Assembly (NCBI GenBank): GCA_030263385.1
Contig: SZOX01000012.1
Location: 139,595 to 203,594 of the forward strand
Direction of reading: 5' to 3'
Length of the DNA stretch: 64,000 nt
From: Zeimonas sp003577305
Lineage (GTDB): Bacteria > Pseudomonadota > Gammaproteobacteria > Burkholderiales > Burkholderiaceae_E
This document shows positions 33,686-44,040 of the stretch, piece after piece. The position numbers and the translations under genes were made by a program. Each line of letters opens with the position of its first letter. Within the stretch, counting starts at the first letter, position 1. Below the pieces are notes generated by a model. The model was given only the letters and a program-made list of their open reading frames with translations. It was not told where the DNA came from and did no database searches.

Positions 33686-34957
33686 ATGCGGCAATTCGCG
33701 ATGATCGAGAAGCAGGTCCTGAAATACCTCGAGGGGTTGCGCAGGCGCCAGCCGCTGCCGTTGCGGGTCACGCTGTGGAACGGCTCGACCGTCGCGCTCG
33801 GCGACGAGCCCCGGGTCGACCTGCGGCTGAAAGACGCCACTTCGGCGCGCTATTTCCTGAAACCCTCGATGTCGACGCTCGGTGAGGCATTCGTCGAGGG
33901 TCACATCGACGTCGACGGCGACATCCGCGACATCATCGCAGTGGCCGAGCACCTGTCGCGCGCCGGCGACGAGGAGCAGGGGCGCGGGAAGCTTCCGTCG
34001 TGGCTCGCCCGCCACACGCGCAAGAGCGACCGCAAGGCGATCGAATACCACTACGACGTCTCCAACGAGTTCTATTCGGCCTGGCTCGATCCGCGGATGG
34101 TCTATTCCTGCGCCTATTTCCGCAGCGGCGACGAAGACCTCGCCACCGCGCAGGTGCAGAAGCTCGACCACGTCTGTCGCAAGCTGATGCTCTCGCCGGG
34201 ACAGACGCTGCTCGACATCGGCTGCGGCTGGGGTGCGATGGCAATCCACGCGGCCAGCCGATACGGCGTGAAGGCGGTGGGCGTCACGCTGTCGACCAAC
34301 CAGTTCGAACTGGCGCGCGAACGGGTCCGCGAAGCCGGCCTCGAAGACCGCGTCGAGATCCGGCTGCAGGACTACCGCGACATCCCCGGCGACGCCACTT
34401 TCGACCGCATCTCGTCGATCGGCATGTTCGAGCACGTCGGCCTGAAGAACCTGCGCGGCTATTTCGACACCGTGCACCGGCTGCTCGTGCCGGGCGGCAT
34501 CGCGCTGAACCACGGCATCACGTCGGCCGACACCGACAACCGCTCGGTCGGGCTCGGCGCGGGCGACTTCATCGACCGCTACGTGTTTCCCGACGGCGAG
34601 CTGCCGCACGTCTCGCTCGCGATCCGCGAACTGTCCGAAGCGGGGCTCGAGCTCACCGATGCCGAATCGCTCAGGCGCCACTACGCGAAGACGCTCGGCT
34701 TCTGGTCCGAGCGCTTCGAGCAGCAGATCGAGCGCCTGAGCGCGCTGGCCGGCGAGAAGCGCGCGCGCATCTGGCGCGTCTACCTCGCCGGCTGCGCGCA
34801 CGGGTTCGCGCACGGCTGGATCAACATCTACCAGTTGCAGGCGATCAAGCCGCGCAGCGGAGCCAACGGCGCGGAGAGCCCGCTGCCGCTGTCGCGCGGC
34901 TACATCTACGCCGACCAGCGCCCGGGCGGCACCGGATCGCAGCCGCAGAACGCCTGA
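33686..34957 (+). CDS. Cyclopropane-fatty-acyl-phospholipid synthase family methyltransferase
   Basis: This 423-residue enzyme of the CFA synthase family transfers a methylene group from S-adenosylmethionine to unsaturated acyl chains of membrane phospholipids. Motifs: IEYHYDVSNEFYSAWLDPRM, SAM site LLDIGCGWGAMAIHAA, GVTLSTNQFELAR, and the bicarbonate/active-site region ISSIGMFEHVGLKN. The N-terminal lipid-binding part is included. Starts at 33686 or 33701 are both possible. The 3' end overlaps the convergent methyltransferase gene by 52 bases. Its placement inside the gloB-rnhA block is unusual. Confidence 0.87.
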   Translation: MRQFAMIEKQVLKYLEGLRRRQPLPLRVTLWNGSTVALGDEPRVDLRLKDATSARYFLKPSMSTLGEAFVEGHIDVDGDIRDIIAVAEHLSRAGDEEQGRGKLPSWLARHTRKSDRKAIEYHYDVSNEFYSAWLDPRMVYSCAYFRSGDEDLATAQVQKLDHVCRKLMLSPGQTLLDIGCGWGAMAIHAASRYGVKAVGVTLSTNQFELARERVREAGLEDRVEIRLQDYRDIPGDATFDRISSIGMFEHVGLKNLRGYFDTVHRLLVPGGIALNHGITSADTDNRSVGLGAGDFIDRYVFPDGELPHVSLAIRELSEAGLELTDAESLRRHYAKTLGFWSERFEQQIERLSALAGEKRARIWRVYLAGCAHGFAHGWINIYQLQAIKPRSGANGAESPLPLSRGYIYADQRPGGTGSQPQNA

Positions 34958-35757
34958 GTCACGCGGTTCGGCTCGCAGCGCGGCGAGACCACCGCGGTGC
35001 GCGCACGCACCGGGCGCGCCTGGCGCCAGGCCGGACCGATCAGCCGCATGCCGCGCACCCGCTTGATGCCCGACACGACGTACAACGCGCCGCAGATCGG
35101 CCACCAGCGATCACCCGCCGACTCCATGAACTGCGTACGCTCGAGCCAACGCTGGGTGCGGCAGGGCGGACGGTAGCAGCCGTAGCGTCCGCGATCGAAC
35201 TCGAAGCCCAGCAGCTTGAACCAGTCGCGCAGCCGCGGCAGTCCGATGAACTGGCCTTCGCGAGGCAGGAAGGGCCGGCGCGAGACGCCGCGCGTGACCC
35301 ACTGCCGCGCGCCCCACAGGCTGATCGGGTTGAAGCCGGACACGATCACCCTGCCTTCCGGGCGCAGCACGCGATCGACTTCGCGCAGCACCTGGTGCGG
35401 ATCGTCGGCGAACTCGAGCACGTGCGGCAGCACCACCAGATCGATGCTCTGGGAAGCGAACGGCATTTCCTCGAAACTTCCGAGCACCACGCTGGCGCCG
35501 CCGCGAGACGGCGCCTCGCAGGACTCGCAGGCGCGGATCCGGTGCGGCATGCGGTTGTCGCGCAGCGTGTCGAGGCGCAGCAGCCCGCACTGCAGCGCGT
35601 GGAAGCCGAACACATCGGTGACCGCAGCGTCGAACTGCTGCTGCTGCCATTCGAGCGCGTAACGGCCGGGCGGCGATTCGAGCCATTCACGCCAGGCCGC
35701 GCGGCGCACGCGCGCGGCCTCGTTGCTTCGTATAATCGCAGCCTCATCCATCTTCAT
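34906..35757 (-). CDS. SAM-dependent methyltransferase next to gloB (YafS-like position)
   Basis: This protein of about 283 residues is a class I methyltransferase. It has GRYALEWQQQQFDAAVTDVFG near the start (in two parts), LGSFEEMPFASQSIDLVVLPHVLEFADDP, and VLRPEGRVIVSGFNPISLWGARQ, matching the family usually encoded between gloB and rnhA. The start is uncertain. ATG 35757 and ATG 35751 lie only three and nine bases from the gloB ATG, while a GTG at 35709 has ACGAGG upstream and would leave room for a promoter. The C-terminal tail is long and overlaps cfa antisense. Confidence 0.78.
   Translation of the reverse strand: MKMDEAAIIRSNEAARVRRAAWREWLESPPGRYALEWQQQQFDAAVTDVFGFHALQCGLLRLDTLRDNRMPHRIRACESCEAPSRGGASVVLGSFEEMPFASQSIDLVVLPHVLEFADDPHQVLREVDRVLRPEGRVIVSGFNPISLWGARQWVTRGVSRRPFLPREGQFIGLPRLRDWFKLLGFEFDRGRYGCYRPPCRTQRWLERTQFMESAGDRWWPICGALYVVSGIKRVRGMRLIGPAWRQARPVRARTAVVSPRCEPNRVTQAFCGCDPVPPGRWSA
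35731..35736 (+). promoter_or_regulatory. Consensus -10 box for gloB, possibly bidirectional
   Basis: A perfect TATAAT lies 24 bases before the gloB ATG. No good -35 is seen upstream in the GC-rich sequence. On the opposite strand the same spot reads GATTATAC, a possible -10 for the methyltransferase if that gene starts at the GTG at 35709. Confidence 0.45.
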
Positions 35758-35760
35758 GCC

Positions 35761-36594
35761 ATGCAACCCGAGCAGACCTGGCGCTACGCGCCGCCACCGC
35801 ATCCGTGCGTCGAGGCGATCGACGCGTTCGATGACAACTACATCTGGCTGTTGCGCGCGCCCGGCGCCGCGCAGGCAGCCGTGGTCGATCCTGGCGATGC
35901 CGCGCCGGTCGAACGCGCGCTGTCGGCACGCGGCCTGCGCCTCGCGGCCATTTTACTGACACATCACCATCCGGATCACGTCGGCGGCGTGTCCGCGCTG
36001 GTCGAGCGCTGGCAGCCCGTGGTCTACGGTCCGGCCGGCGAGTCGATCCAGGGCATCGATCGCAGGCTCGCGGGCGGCGACGCGATCACCGTCGACGGCG
36101 TGGGCGCGGCGATGCGCGTGCTCGACGTGCCCGGGCACACCCGTGGACACATCGCCTATGCGGCCGGGCCTTTCGGCGGCGACGCGCGCCCGCTGCTGTT
36201 CTGCGGCGACACGCTGTTCGCGGCCGGCTGCGGCCGACTCTTCGAGGGCACGCCGGCGCAGATGCTCGATTCGCTCGACCGGCTCGCCGCGCTCGATCCG
36301 CAGACACTGGTCTACTGCGCGCACGAATACACGCTGTCGAACCTGCGCTTCGCGGCGGCCGCCGAGCCGACCGGCGAAGCGGTGCTGGCGCGCCTCGAAG
36401 AGGTGCGCCGGATGCGCCAGGCCGGCGCGCGCACCGTGCCCACCACGATCGCGATCGAGTTGGCCACCAACCCGTTCCTGCGCGCCGACGCCGCTGGCGT
36501 GCTGGCGACAGTCGCCGGCCGTCTGGGCCACGCGCCCGTCTCGCGGCTCGACAGCTTCGCGGCGCTGCGCGCGTGGAAAGATGATTTCCGCTGA
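35761..36594 (+). CDS. gloB: Hydroxyacylglutathione hydrolase (glyoxalase II)
   Basis: This 277-residue metallo-beta-lactamase-fold hydrolase releases D-lactate and glutathione from S-lactoylglutathione in methylglyoxal detoxification. Metal site motif LTHHHPDHVGG, then VPGHTRGHIAY, LFCGDTLFAAGCGRLFEG, YCAHEYTLSNLRFA and the C-terminal ELATNPFLRA and ALRAWKDDFR are all canonical. The N-terminus AFDDNYIWLL is typical. It is divergent from the methyltransferase and precedes mltD. Confidence 0.94.
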   Translation: MQPEQTWRYAPPPHPCVEAIDAFDDNYIWLLRAPGAAQAAVVDPGDAAPVERALSARGLRLAAILLTHHHPDHVGGVSALVERWQPVVYGPAGESIQGIDRRLAGGDAITVDGVGAAMRVLDVPGHTRGHIAYAAGPFGGDARPLLFCGDTLFAAGCGRLFEGTPAQMLDSLDRLAALDPQTLVYCAHEYTLSNLRFAAAAEPTGEAVLARLEEVRRMRQAGARTVPTTIAIELATNPFLRADAAGVLATVAGRLGHAPVSRLDSFAALRAWKDDFR

Positions 36595-36647
36595 GTGCGA
36601 TCCGCGCTGCCGCGGGGCAGCCCGCGTCGCAGGCGTGAGCATCGTCC

Positions 36648-36676
36648 TTGACCGGCCCGGTGTCCTTCCGTAGCAT
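36648..36676 (+). promoter_or_regulatory. Candidate sigma-70 promoter for mltD
   Basis: TTGACC (36648-36653), 17-base spacer and TAGCAT (36671-36676) stand 47 bases before the GTG start of mltD. The preceding small hairpin (36606-36621) may end the gloB transcript but has no T tract. Confidence 0.5.
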
Positions 36677-36723
36677 CAGCCGGCCTCGCGCGACGCATTA
36701 CAAGGAAACAGGGGTCGTCGTTG

Positions 36724-38487
36724 GTGCAATTTCTTCGTATCGGCGCACTTCTCGGCGGGCTGCTCCTGGCTGCCGGCTGTTCCACGCTGACGCCGCCCGA
36801 CCCGCAGGCGTCCGCTCCGACGGGCCAGGCGGCGCCCGTGGGCCCCGCCGCCCCGGCTGCGCTCGCGAATGCCGAAGTCGCGGCGAGCAGCCCGGCGGCC
36901 ACCGCCCCCGTCGCCGAGCGCGCCGACCCGCTCGCGTCGCTGCCCGCCCCCACCGGGCGACCGCCGCAGGCGGATGCGCCGATCGGCAGCCTCTGGGACC
37001 GCATCCGCGCCGGGTTCGCGATGCCGCCGCTCGCCAGCCCGCTGGTGGCCCGGAAGGAACGCTTCTACCTGCAGCGTCCCGACTACCTGCAGCGCATGTT
37101 CTCGCGGGGCAGCCGCTACCTGTTCCACATCGTCGAGGAGATCGAGAAGCGCGGCTTGCCCACCGAGCTGGCGCTGCTGCCGTTCGTCGAGAGCGCGATG
37201 AACCCGACGGCGCTCTCGCACGCCCAGGCGGCGGGGCTGTGGCAGTTCATTCCGTCGACCGGACGCGCATACAACCTGCAGCAGGACTGGTGGGTCGACA
37301 ACCGCCGCGACGTGGTGAAGTCCACCGAGGCCGCGCTCGACTACCTGCAGAAGATCTACGCGATGCACGGCAACGACTGGTTCCTCGCGCTCGCCTCGTA
37401 CAACTGGGGCGAAGGCGCCGTGGCGCGCGCGGTGCGCCTGAACCAGATGCGCGGCCTGCCCACCGACTACCTTTCGCTCAGGATGCCCGCGGAAACGCGC
37501 CACTACGTGCCCAAGCTGATGGCGCTGAAGAACATCCTGCTGCGCGCCGACGAACTGGGCGTGGCTCTGCCCGCGCTGCCGAACCAGCCCTACTTCGTCA
37601 CGATCGAGAAGACCCGCCCGGTCGACCTGAAGCTGGCCGCCCAGTTCGCCGGAATGAGCGTCGACGAGTTCGTCGCGCTGAACCCGGCGCACAATCGGCC
37701 GGTGATCGCCGCGAGCCGCAATAACGAGATCAAGCTGCCCGCCGATCGCATCGACGCGTTCATGGCGGCGGTCGAGCGCCACGGTCGCGCCAACCGGGCC
37801 TTCGCCACCTGGCAGCCGCATACGCTGCAGCCGGGCGAGACCCTCGAGACGCTGGCCCGGCGCGGCGGCGTGGCAGTGGCCGAGTTGCGCGAAGCCAACG
37901 ACCTGCGCCCGGCCCAGCGCATCCTGCCGGGCACCCGCATCCTGGCGCCGCAGCACGCGGTGGAAGACGAATCCCGCGTCGAGCGCTTCGAGGCTCCGCG
38001 CGTCTACGAACTGGTCGAGCGGCCCGCCGCCTACCACAAGGTGAAGAAGCGCGAGACGCTCGCGTCGATCGCGCGGCGCTACGGCACCACGATCGCGAAC
38101 CTGAAAGCGTGGAACGCGCTGGTCAAGGGCGTGCACGCCGGCATGAACCTGCTGGTGCGGCCGGCCAGCGCGCAAACCCTGCTCACCACCGAGGACGGCG
38201 ACCGGCGCGTGGTGCCGGGTCGCGTCGACGAGCCGCGCATCATGCACGCGGTGTTGCGCCGCGAGCAGCCCGCCGCCGAGGCCCAGGCGCCGGGCGCGCC
38301 CGCCGCTGTCCAGCCCCCGCGCAAAGCCAGGCGCGCGGCCCGGCGGGCCGGCAGCCACAAGCAAAGCGCAGCCACGAAGACGGCGACGAAAGCGGCGGCG
38401 GCAAAGGCGCGCGCGAGCGCTCGCGACGACGGTGCTGCGAGCACCGCGTCCAAACGCCCCGCCAGGCGCGCGAACAAGCGCACCTGA
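36724..38487 (+). CDS. mltD: Membrane-bound lytic murein transglycosylase D with LysM repeats and basic tail
   Basis: This 587-residue lipoprotein cleaves peptidoglycan. The signal peptide ends in lipobox LLAAGC. An Ala/Pro-rich spacer (about 20-85) leads to the SLT domain, where the catalytic Glu is E156 in LLPFVESAMNPTALSH, followed by AAGLWQFIPSTGR and ALASYNWGEGAV. Two LysM-like segments follow (HTLQPGETLETLARRGGV and HKVKKRETLASIARRYGTT). The last 56 residues or so form a Lys/Arg/Ala-rich, histone-H1-like tail. The start is GTG 36724; a TTG three bases earlier is possible. Confidence 0.9.
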   Translation: MQFLRIGALLGGLLLAAGCSTLTPPDPQASAPTGQAAPVGPAAPAALANAEVAASSPAATAPVAERADPLASLPAPTGRPPQADAPIGSLWDRIRAGFAMPPLASPLVARKERFYLQRPDYLQRMFSRGSRYLFHIVEEIEKRGLPTELALLPFVESAMNPTALSHAQAAGLWQFIPSTGRAYNLQQDWWVDNRRDVVKSTEAALDYLQKIYAMHGNDWFLALASYNWGEGAVARAVRLNQMRGLPTDYLSLRMPAETRHYVPKLMALKNILLRADELGVALPALPNQPYFVTIEKTRPVDLKLAAQFAGMSVDEFVALNPAHNRPVIAASRNNEIKLPADRIDAFMAAVERHGRANRAFATWQPHTLQPGETLETLARRGGVAVAELREANDLRPAQRILPGTRILAPQHAVEDESRVERFEAPRVYELVERPAAYHKVKKRETLASIARRYGTTIANLKAWNALVKGVHAGMNLLVRPASAQTLLTTEDGDRRVVPGRVDEPRIMHAVLRREQPAAEAQAPGAPAAVQPPRKARRAARRAGSHKQSAATKTATKAAAAKARASARDDGAASTASKRPARRANKRT

Positions 38488-38509
38488 CCGGCGCGATCGG
38501 CGCGGACCG

Positions 38510-40135
<1,626 letters not shown>

Positions 40136-40138
40136 CGT

Positions 40139-41173
40139 TCAGCCCCTGCGCGTGTCGAGCGCATCGCGCAACGCCTCGCCGACGAAGATCAGCAGCATCA
40201 GGGTGCCCACCAGCACGCCGAAGGTGCCGAGCGAAATCCACCATGCATCGAGATTCGCCTTGCCCTGCGCGAGCAGTTCTCCCAGGCTCGGCGTCGACGG
40301 CGGCACGCCGAGGCCGAGGAAGTCGAGGCTGGTGAGCGCAACGATCGCCGCGCTCATCCGGAACGGCAGGAACGCGATCACCGGTGTGAGCGAGTTCGGC
40401 AACACGTGCCGGCCGATCACCTGCAGGCTCGACAGGCCGAGCGCGCGTGCCGCGGTGACGTACTCCAGCTGGCGGTTGCGCAGGAACTCGGCGCGCACGT
40501 AGTCGGACAACCCCATCCAGCTGAACAGCGACAGGATCGCGAGCAGGATCCAGATGCTCGGTTCGAATATCGACGCGAGGATCAGCAACAGGTAGAGCTC
40601 CGGGATCGAACCCCAGATCTCGGTCAGGCGCTGCAGCGCCAGGTCGACGCGGCCGCCGAAATAACCCTGCACCGCGCCCGCCGCGATGCCGAAAGCGACG
40701 CCGATCGCGGTGAGCGCCATCCCGAAGAGCACCGAGATCCGGAAACCGTAGAGCAGCCGCGCGAGCACGTCGCGGCCCTGGTCGTCGGTGCCGAGCAGGT
40801 TGGTCGAAGACGGCGGCGCCGGATTCGGGCTGGGCGCGAAGTAGTTGATCGTGTCGAAGCGGTACGGGTTCGGCGGATAGAGCGCCCAGTTGCCGTCTGC
40901 CGACAGGCGCTCGCGGATGAACGGGTCGAGATAGTCGGTGGCGGTGCGGAAGTCGCCCCCGAAAGCGGTCTCCGGATACTGCCGCCACAGCGGCCAGTAC
41001 AGCTGCCCCTCGTAGCTGGCGACGATCGGGCGGTCGTTGGACAGCAACTCGGCCGCGAGGCTCGCGCCGAAGACGAGCGCGAAGATCCACAGGCTCAAGT
41101 AACCGCGCCGGTTGGCTCGAAACCGCAGCCAGGCGCGCCTGCCCGGCGAGAGCGAACGCCGCGGCGCCGCCAT
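40139..41173 (-). CDS. yejE: Peptide ABC transporter permease YejE-like
   Basis: This 344-residue inner-membrane permease (BPD_transp_1) has an N-terminal helix, a periplasmic region of about 100 residues (LYWPLWRQYPETAFGGDF, typical of YejE), then NLLGTDDQGRDVLARLLYG and the coupling motif YVTAARALGLSSLQVIGRH. The ATG overlaps the yejB stop (TGATG at 41171-41175 read on the minus strand). With YejB it forms the pore. Confidence 0.9.
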   Translation of the reverse strand: MAAPRRSLSPGRRAWLRFRANRRGYLSLWIFALVFGASLAAELLSNDRPIVASYEGQLYWPLWRQYPETAFGGDFRTATDYLDPFIRERLSADGNWALYPPNPYRFDTINYFAPSPNPAPPSSTNLLGTDDQGRDVLARLLYGFRISVLFGMALTAIGVAFGIAAGAVQGYFGGRVDLALQRLTEIWGSIPELYLLLILASIFEPSIWILLAILSLFSWMGLSDYVRAEFLRNRQLEYVTAARALGLSSLQVIGRHVLPNSLTPVIAFLPFRMSAAIVALTSLDFLGLGVPPSTPSLGELLAQGKANLDAWWISLGTFGVLVGTLMLLIFVGEALRDALDTRRG

Positions 41174-42219
41174 CAGCCCGTGGCCCCGAACTTCACGCGC
41201 GGGTCGACCCAGGTGTAGGCCAGGTCGGTGACGAGCCGGGTGAGCAGGCCGATCAGCGAGAACACGTACAGCGAGCCGAGCACCACCGGATAGTCGCGCC
41301 GGATGACCGCCTCGTAGGACAGCAGCCCCAGTCCGTCGAGCGAGAACAGCGTCTCGATCAGCAGCGAGCCGGCGAAGAACGCGCCGACGAAGGCCGCCGG
41401 AAACGCGGTGACCAGCGGGATCATCGCGTTGCGGAACACGTGCCGGTAGAAGACCCGCCTCTCGGCAAGGCCCTTGGCGCGTGCGGTCAGCACGTACTGC
41501 TTGCGCATCTCCTCGAGGAAAGTGTTCTTCGTGAGCATCGTGGTCACCGCGAAGCTGCCCACCGTCAGGCAGGCCAGCGGCATCGCCAGGTGCCAGAAGT
41601 AGTCGAGCAACTTGCCCGCGAGCGACAGTTCGGCGAAGTCGTCCGACGTGAGTCCGCGCAGCGGGAACAGCTGCCAGAAGCTGCCGCCGCCGAACAGCAC
41701 CAGCAGCGCCACACCCAGCACGAAGCCGGGAATCGCGTAGCCGACCAGGATCGCGATCGAGGTCCACAGGTCGAAGCGGCTGCCGTGGCGCACCGCCTTG
41801 GCGATGCCCAGCGGGATCGACACCAGGTACACGAGCAGGAAGCTCCAGACCCCGAGACTGATCGACACCGGCAGTTTCTCCAGCATCAGCTCCCAGACGC
41901 CCTTGTGGTGCAGGTAGCTGGTGCCCAGGTCGAATACCGCATAGCGCGCCAGCATCTCGAGAAAGCGCTCGTGCGCCGGCCGGTCGAAGCCGTACATCCT
42001 GCGGAACTCGGCGACGCGCTCGGGCTCCACGCCCTGCGCGCCGCGGTACACGCCGCCGGTCGCGGCGACCTCGCCGCCGACGCCGCCGCCGCGCAACTCG
42101 CGCACCAGTTGTTCCACCGGCCCGCCGGGCACGAACTGGATCACCACGAACGAGACGAACAGGATGCCGATCAGCGTGGGCACCATCAGCAGCAGGCGCT
42201 TGACGACGTAGGCCAGCAT
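41173..42219 (-). CDS. yejB: Peptide ABC transporter permease YejB-like
   Basis: This 348-residue inner-membrane permease starts AYVVKRLLLMVPTLIGILF, has the YejB-typical insert GVGGEVAATGGVYRGAQGV and YGFDRPAHERFLEML before helix 2, and the EAA-like loop QYVLTARAKGLAERRVFYRH. It pairs with YejE. Its start codon overlaps the stop of the binding-protein gene by one base, so all four yej genes are tightly coupled. Confidence 0.9.
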   Translation of the reverse strand: MLAYVVKRLLLMVPTLIGILFVSFVVIQFVPGGPVEQLVRELRGGGVGGEVAATGGVYRGAQGVEPERVAEFRRMYGFDRPAHERFLEMLARYAVFDLGTSYLHHKGVWELMLEKLPVSISLGVWSFLLVYLVSIPLGIAKAVRHGSRFDLWTSIAILVGYAIPGFVLGVALLVLFGGGSFWQLFPLRGLTSDDFAELSLAGKLLDYFWHLAMPLACLTVGSFAVTTMLTKNTFLEEMRKQYVLTARAKGLAERRVFYRHVFRNAMIPLVTAFPAAFVGAFFAGSLLIETLFSLDGLGLLSYEAVIRRDYPVVLGSLYVFSLIGLLTRLVTDLAYTWVDPRVKFGATG

Positions 42220-44012
42220 CAGCGCTTCTCCCACCAGGTCTCGAGCAGCCAGGTCTCGGCCGCGTAGTAGAGCGGCAGCGTGTCGGGGTGCGCCAGCCGC
42301 GCACGCCAGGCGACGCGGTGCGTGGGTGCATAGAAGTGGGGCACCAGGTACCAGCCGGCGCGCAGCACGCGGTCGAGGGCCCGCGCCGCGGTGACCAGCT
42401 CGGCGCGCGTGCGGCTCGCCAGCAGCCGCTGCACGATCGCGTCGACCGCCCGATCGCGGATGCCGGCGAAATTGTCCGAACCCTTCCCGTCGGCCGCAGT
42501 CGACGAGAAGCGCTCGAGCAGCTCGTTGCCCGGCGTCTGGCTCGCCGCGTAGAGGTGGATCGCGACGTCGAAGTCGAATTCGTCCATCCGCTTCTGGTAG
42601 AGCGCCGGATCGGTGATCCGCAGTCGCGCCGCGATGCCGAGCTTGCCGAGGTTGCGCGCCCAGGGCACCGCGATGCGTTCCAGGCCCTTCGAGTAGCTGA
42701 GGATCTCGAAACCGAACGCCTGCCCGCGTGCGTTGCGCAGCACGCCTTCGCCGTCGACCTTCCATCCCGCCTCGGCGAGCAGCGCGAGCGCGCGGCGCAG
42801 GTTCGCTCTGAGACTCGACGGCGGATCGGTGGTGGGCGGCATCACCGCCTCGCCGAACACCGCCGCGTCGAGCTGCGCGCGCAAGGGCTCGAGCAGCGCG
42901 AGTTCGTCGGCCGATGGCAGTCCTTTCGCCTCCATCTCGCTGTTGGTGAAGTAGCTGGGGCTGCGCACGTACTGGCCGTAGAACACCTGGCGGTTCATCC
43001 ACTCGAAGTCCATCGCGAGCGCGAGCGCCTGGCGAACGCGCACGTCGGCGAACGCGGGACGCCGGGTGTTCAGCACGAAGCCCTGCATGCCGGCCGAGTT
43101 CGAGTGGCGGAATTCGCGCTTGACGATCTCGCCCGAGTCGTAGTGCCGGCCGGTGTGGCCACGCGCCCAGTTCTTCGCCGAGTTCTCGGCCACCCAGTCG
43201 AACTCTCCGGCCTTGAAGCCCTCGAGCCGCGCGGTCTCGTCCTTGAAGTACTTGTAGACCACGCGCTCGAAATTGAACATGCCGCGACGCACGTTCAGGT
43301 CGGCGGCCCACCAGGCGGGGTCGCGGCGATACGTGATCGTCCTGCCCCAGTCGAAACGCTCGATGCGGTAGGGGCCGCTGGTCAGCGGCTCGTCCTGCAC
43401 CACGCTGTCGAACGGCTGGCCCGCGCCCCACTTGCGCGAGAACACCGGCAACTGCATGCCGATGATCATGTGCAGTTCGTGGTTGCGGCGCGCGAACTCG
43501 AAGCGCACCGTGGCCATGTCGACCACGACCACGCGCGCCACGTCGGCGAAGTACTGCCGGAAGCGCGGGTGCGCCTGCCTGCCGGTGAGCACCTCGAACG
43601 AGTGGCGCACGTCTTCGGCGGTGACCGGGTCGCCGTTCCAGAAGCGCGCGCGCGGATTCAGATGGAAAGTGATCGACAGCGCGTCCTCGGCAAAGCGGAT
43701 GTCGTCGGCGAGCAGCCCGTACATCGAGAACGGCTCGTCCTCGCTCGACACCGCGAGCGTCTCGAACATCAGCGTTCCCAGGCCCGCAGCCGCCAGGCCG
43801 CGCAGCGTGAACGGATTGAGCTTGTCGAACGATCCGTAGCCCGCCAGGCTCAGCGTGCCGCCCCTGGGCGCCTGCGGATTCACGTAGTCGAAATGCGCGA
43901 AGCCCGGCGGGTACTTCGGCGCGTCGCCCCACGCCAGCGCGTGGGCGGCCAGCGCCGGGCCGGCCAGGGCGCCCAGCGTGAGCGCCAGAGCAACGCGTGC
44001 GACAATCGTCAT
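42219..44012 (-). CDS. yejA: Peptide ABC transporter substrate-binding protein YejA-like
   Basis: This 597-residue periplasmic SBP_bac_5 protein has a signal peptide (about 1-22, ALAA) and mature N-terminus HALAWGDAPKYPPGFAHFDY. Family segments are PQAPRGGTLSLAGYGSFDKL and RFWNGDPVTAEDVRHSFEVL. It delivers peptides to YejBE; in enterobacteria the Yej system imports microcin C-type peptides. ATG 44012 is chosen since the signal peptide follows immediately; upstream in-frame ATGs fall inside fabI. A minus-strand TAGAAT box lies 11 bases upstream (44024-44029). Confidence 0.9.
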   Translation of the reverse strand: MTIVARVALALTLGALAGPALAAHALAWGDAPKYPPGFAHFDYVNPQAPRGGTLSLAGYGSFDKLNPFTLRGLAAAGLGTLMFETLAVSSEDEPFSMYGLLADDIRFAEDALSITFHLNPRARFWNGDPVTAEDVRHSFEVLTGRQAHPRFRQYFADVARVVVVDMATVRFEFARRNHELHMIIGMQLPVFSRKWGAGQPFDSVVQDEPLTSGPYRIERFDWGRTITYRRDPAWWAADLNVRRGMFNFERVVYKYFKDETARLEGFKAGEFDWVAENSAKNWARGHTGRHYDSGEIVKREFRHSNSAGMQGFVLNTRRPAFADVRVRQALALAMDFEWMNRQVFYGQYVRSPSYFTNSEMEAKGLPSADELALLEPLRAQLDAAVFGEAVMPPTTDPPSSLRANLRRALALLAEAGWKVDGEGVLRNARGQAFGFEILSYSKGLERIAVPWARNLGKLGIAARLRITDPALYQKRMDEFDFDVAIHLYAASQTPGNELLERFSSTAADGKGSDNFAGIRDRAVDAIVQRLLASRTRAELVTAARALDRVLRAGWYLVPHFYAPTHRVAWRARLAHPDTLPLYYAAETWLLETWWEKR

Positions 44013-44040
44013 CGTCGAAGATTCTAGCGGAGACCCCCGA
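44013..44040. promoter_or_regulatory. 28-base gap between the divergent yejA and fabI starts
   Basis: The two ATG codons face away from each other with only 28 bases between them. On the minus strand TAGAAT (44024-44029) is a plausible -10 for yejA, but transcription would then begin at or near its ATG. A -35 for either gene would fall inside the other coding region. Confidence 0.35.
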
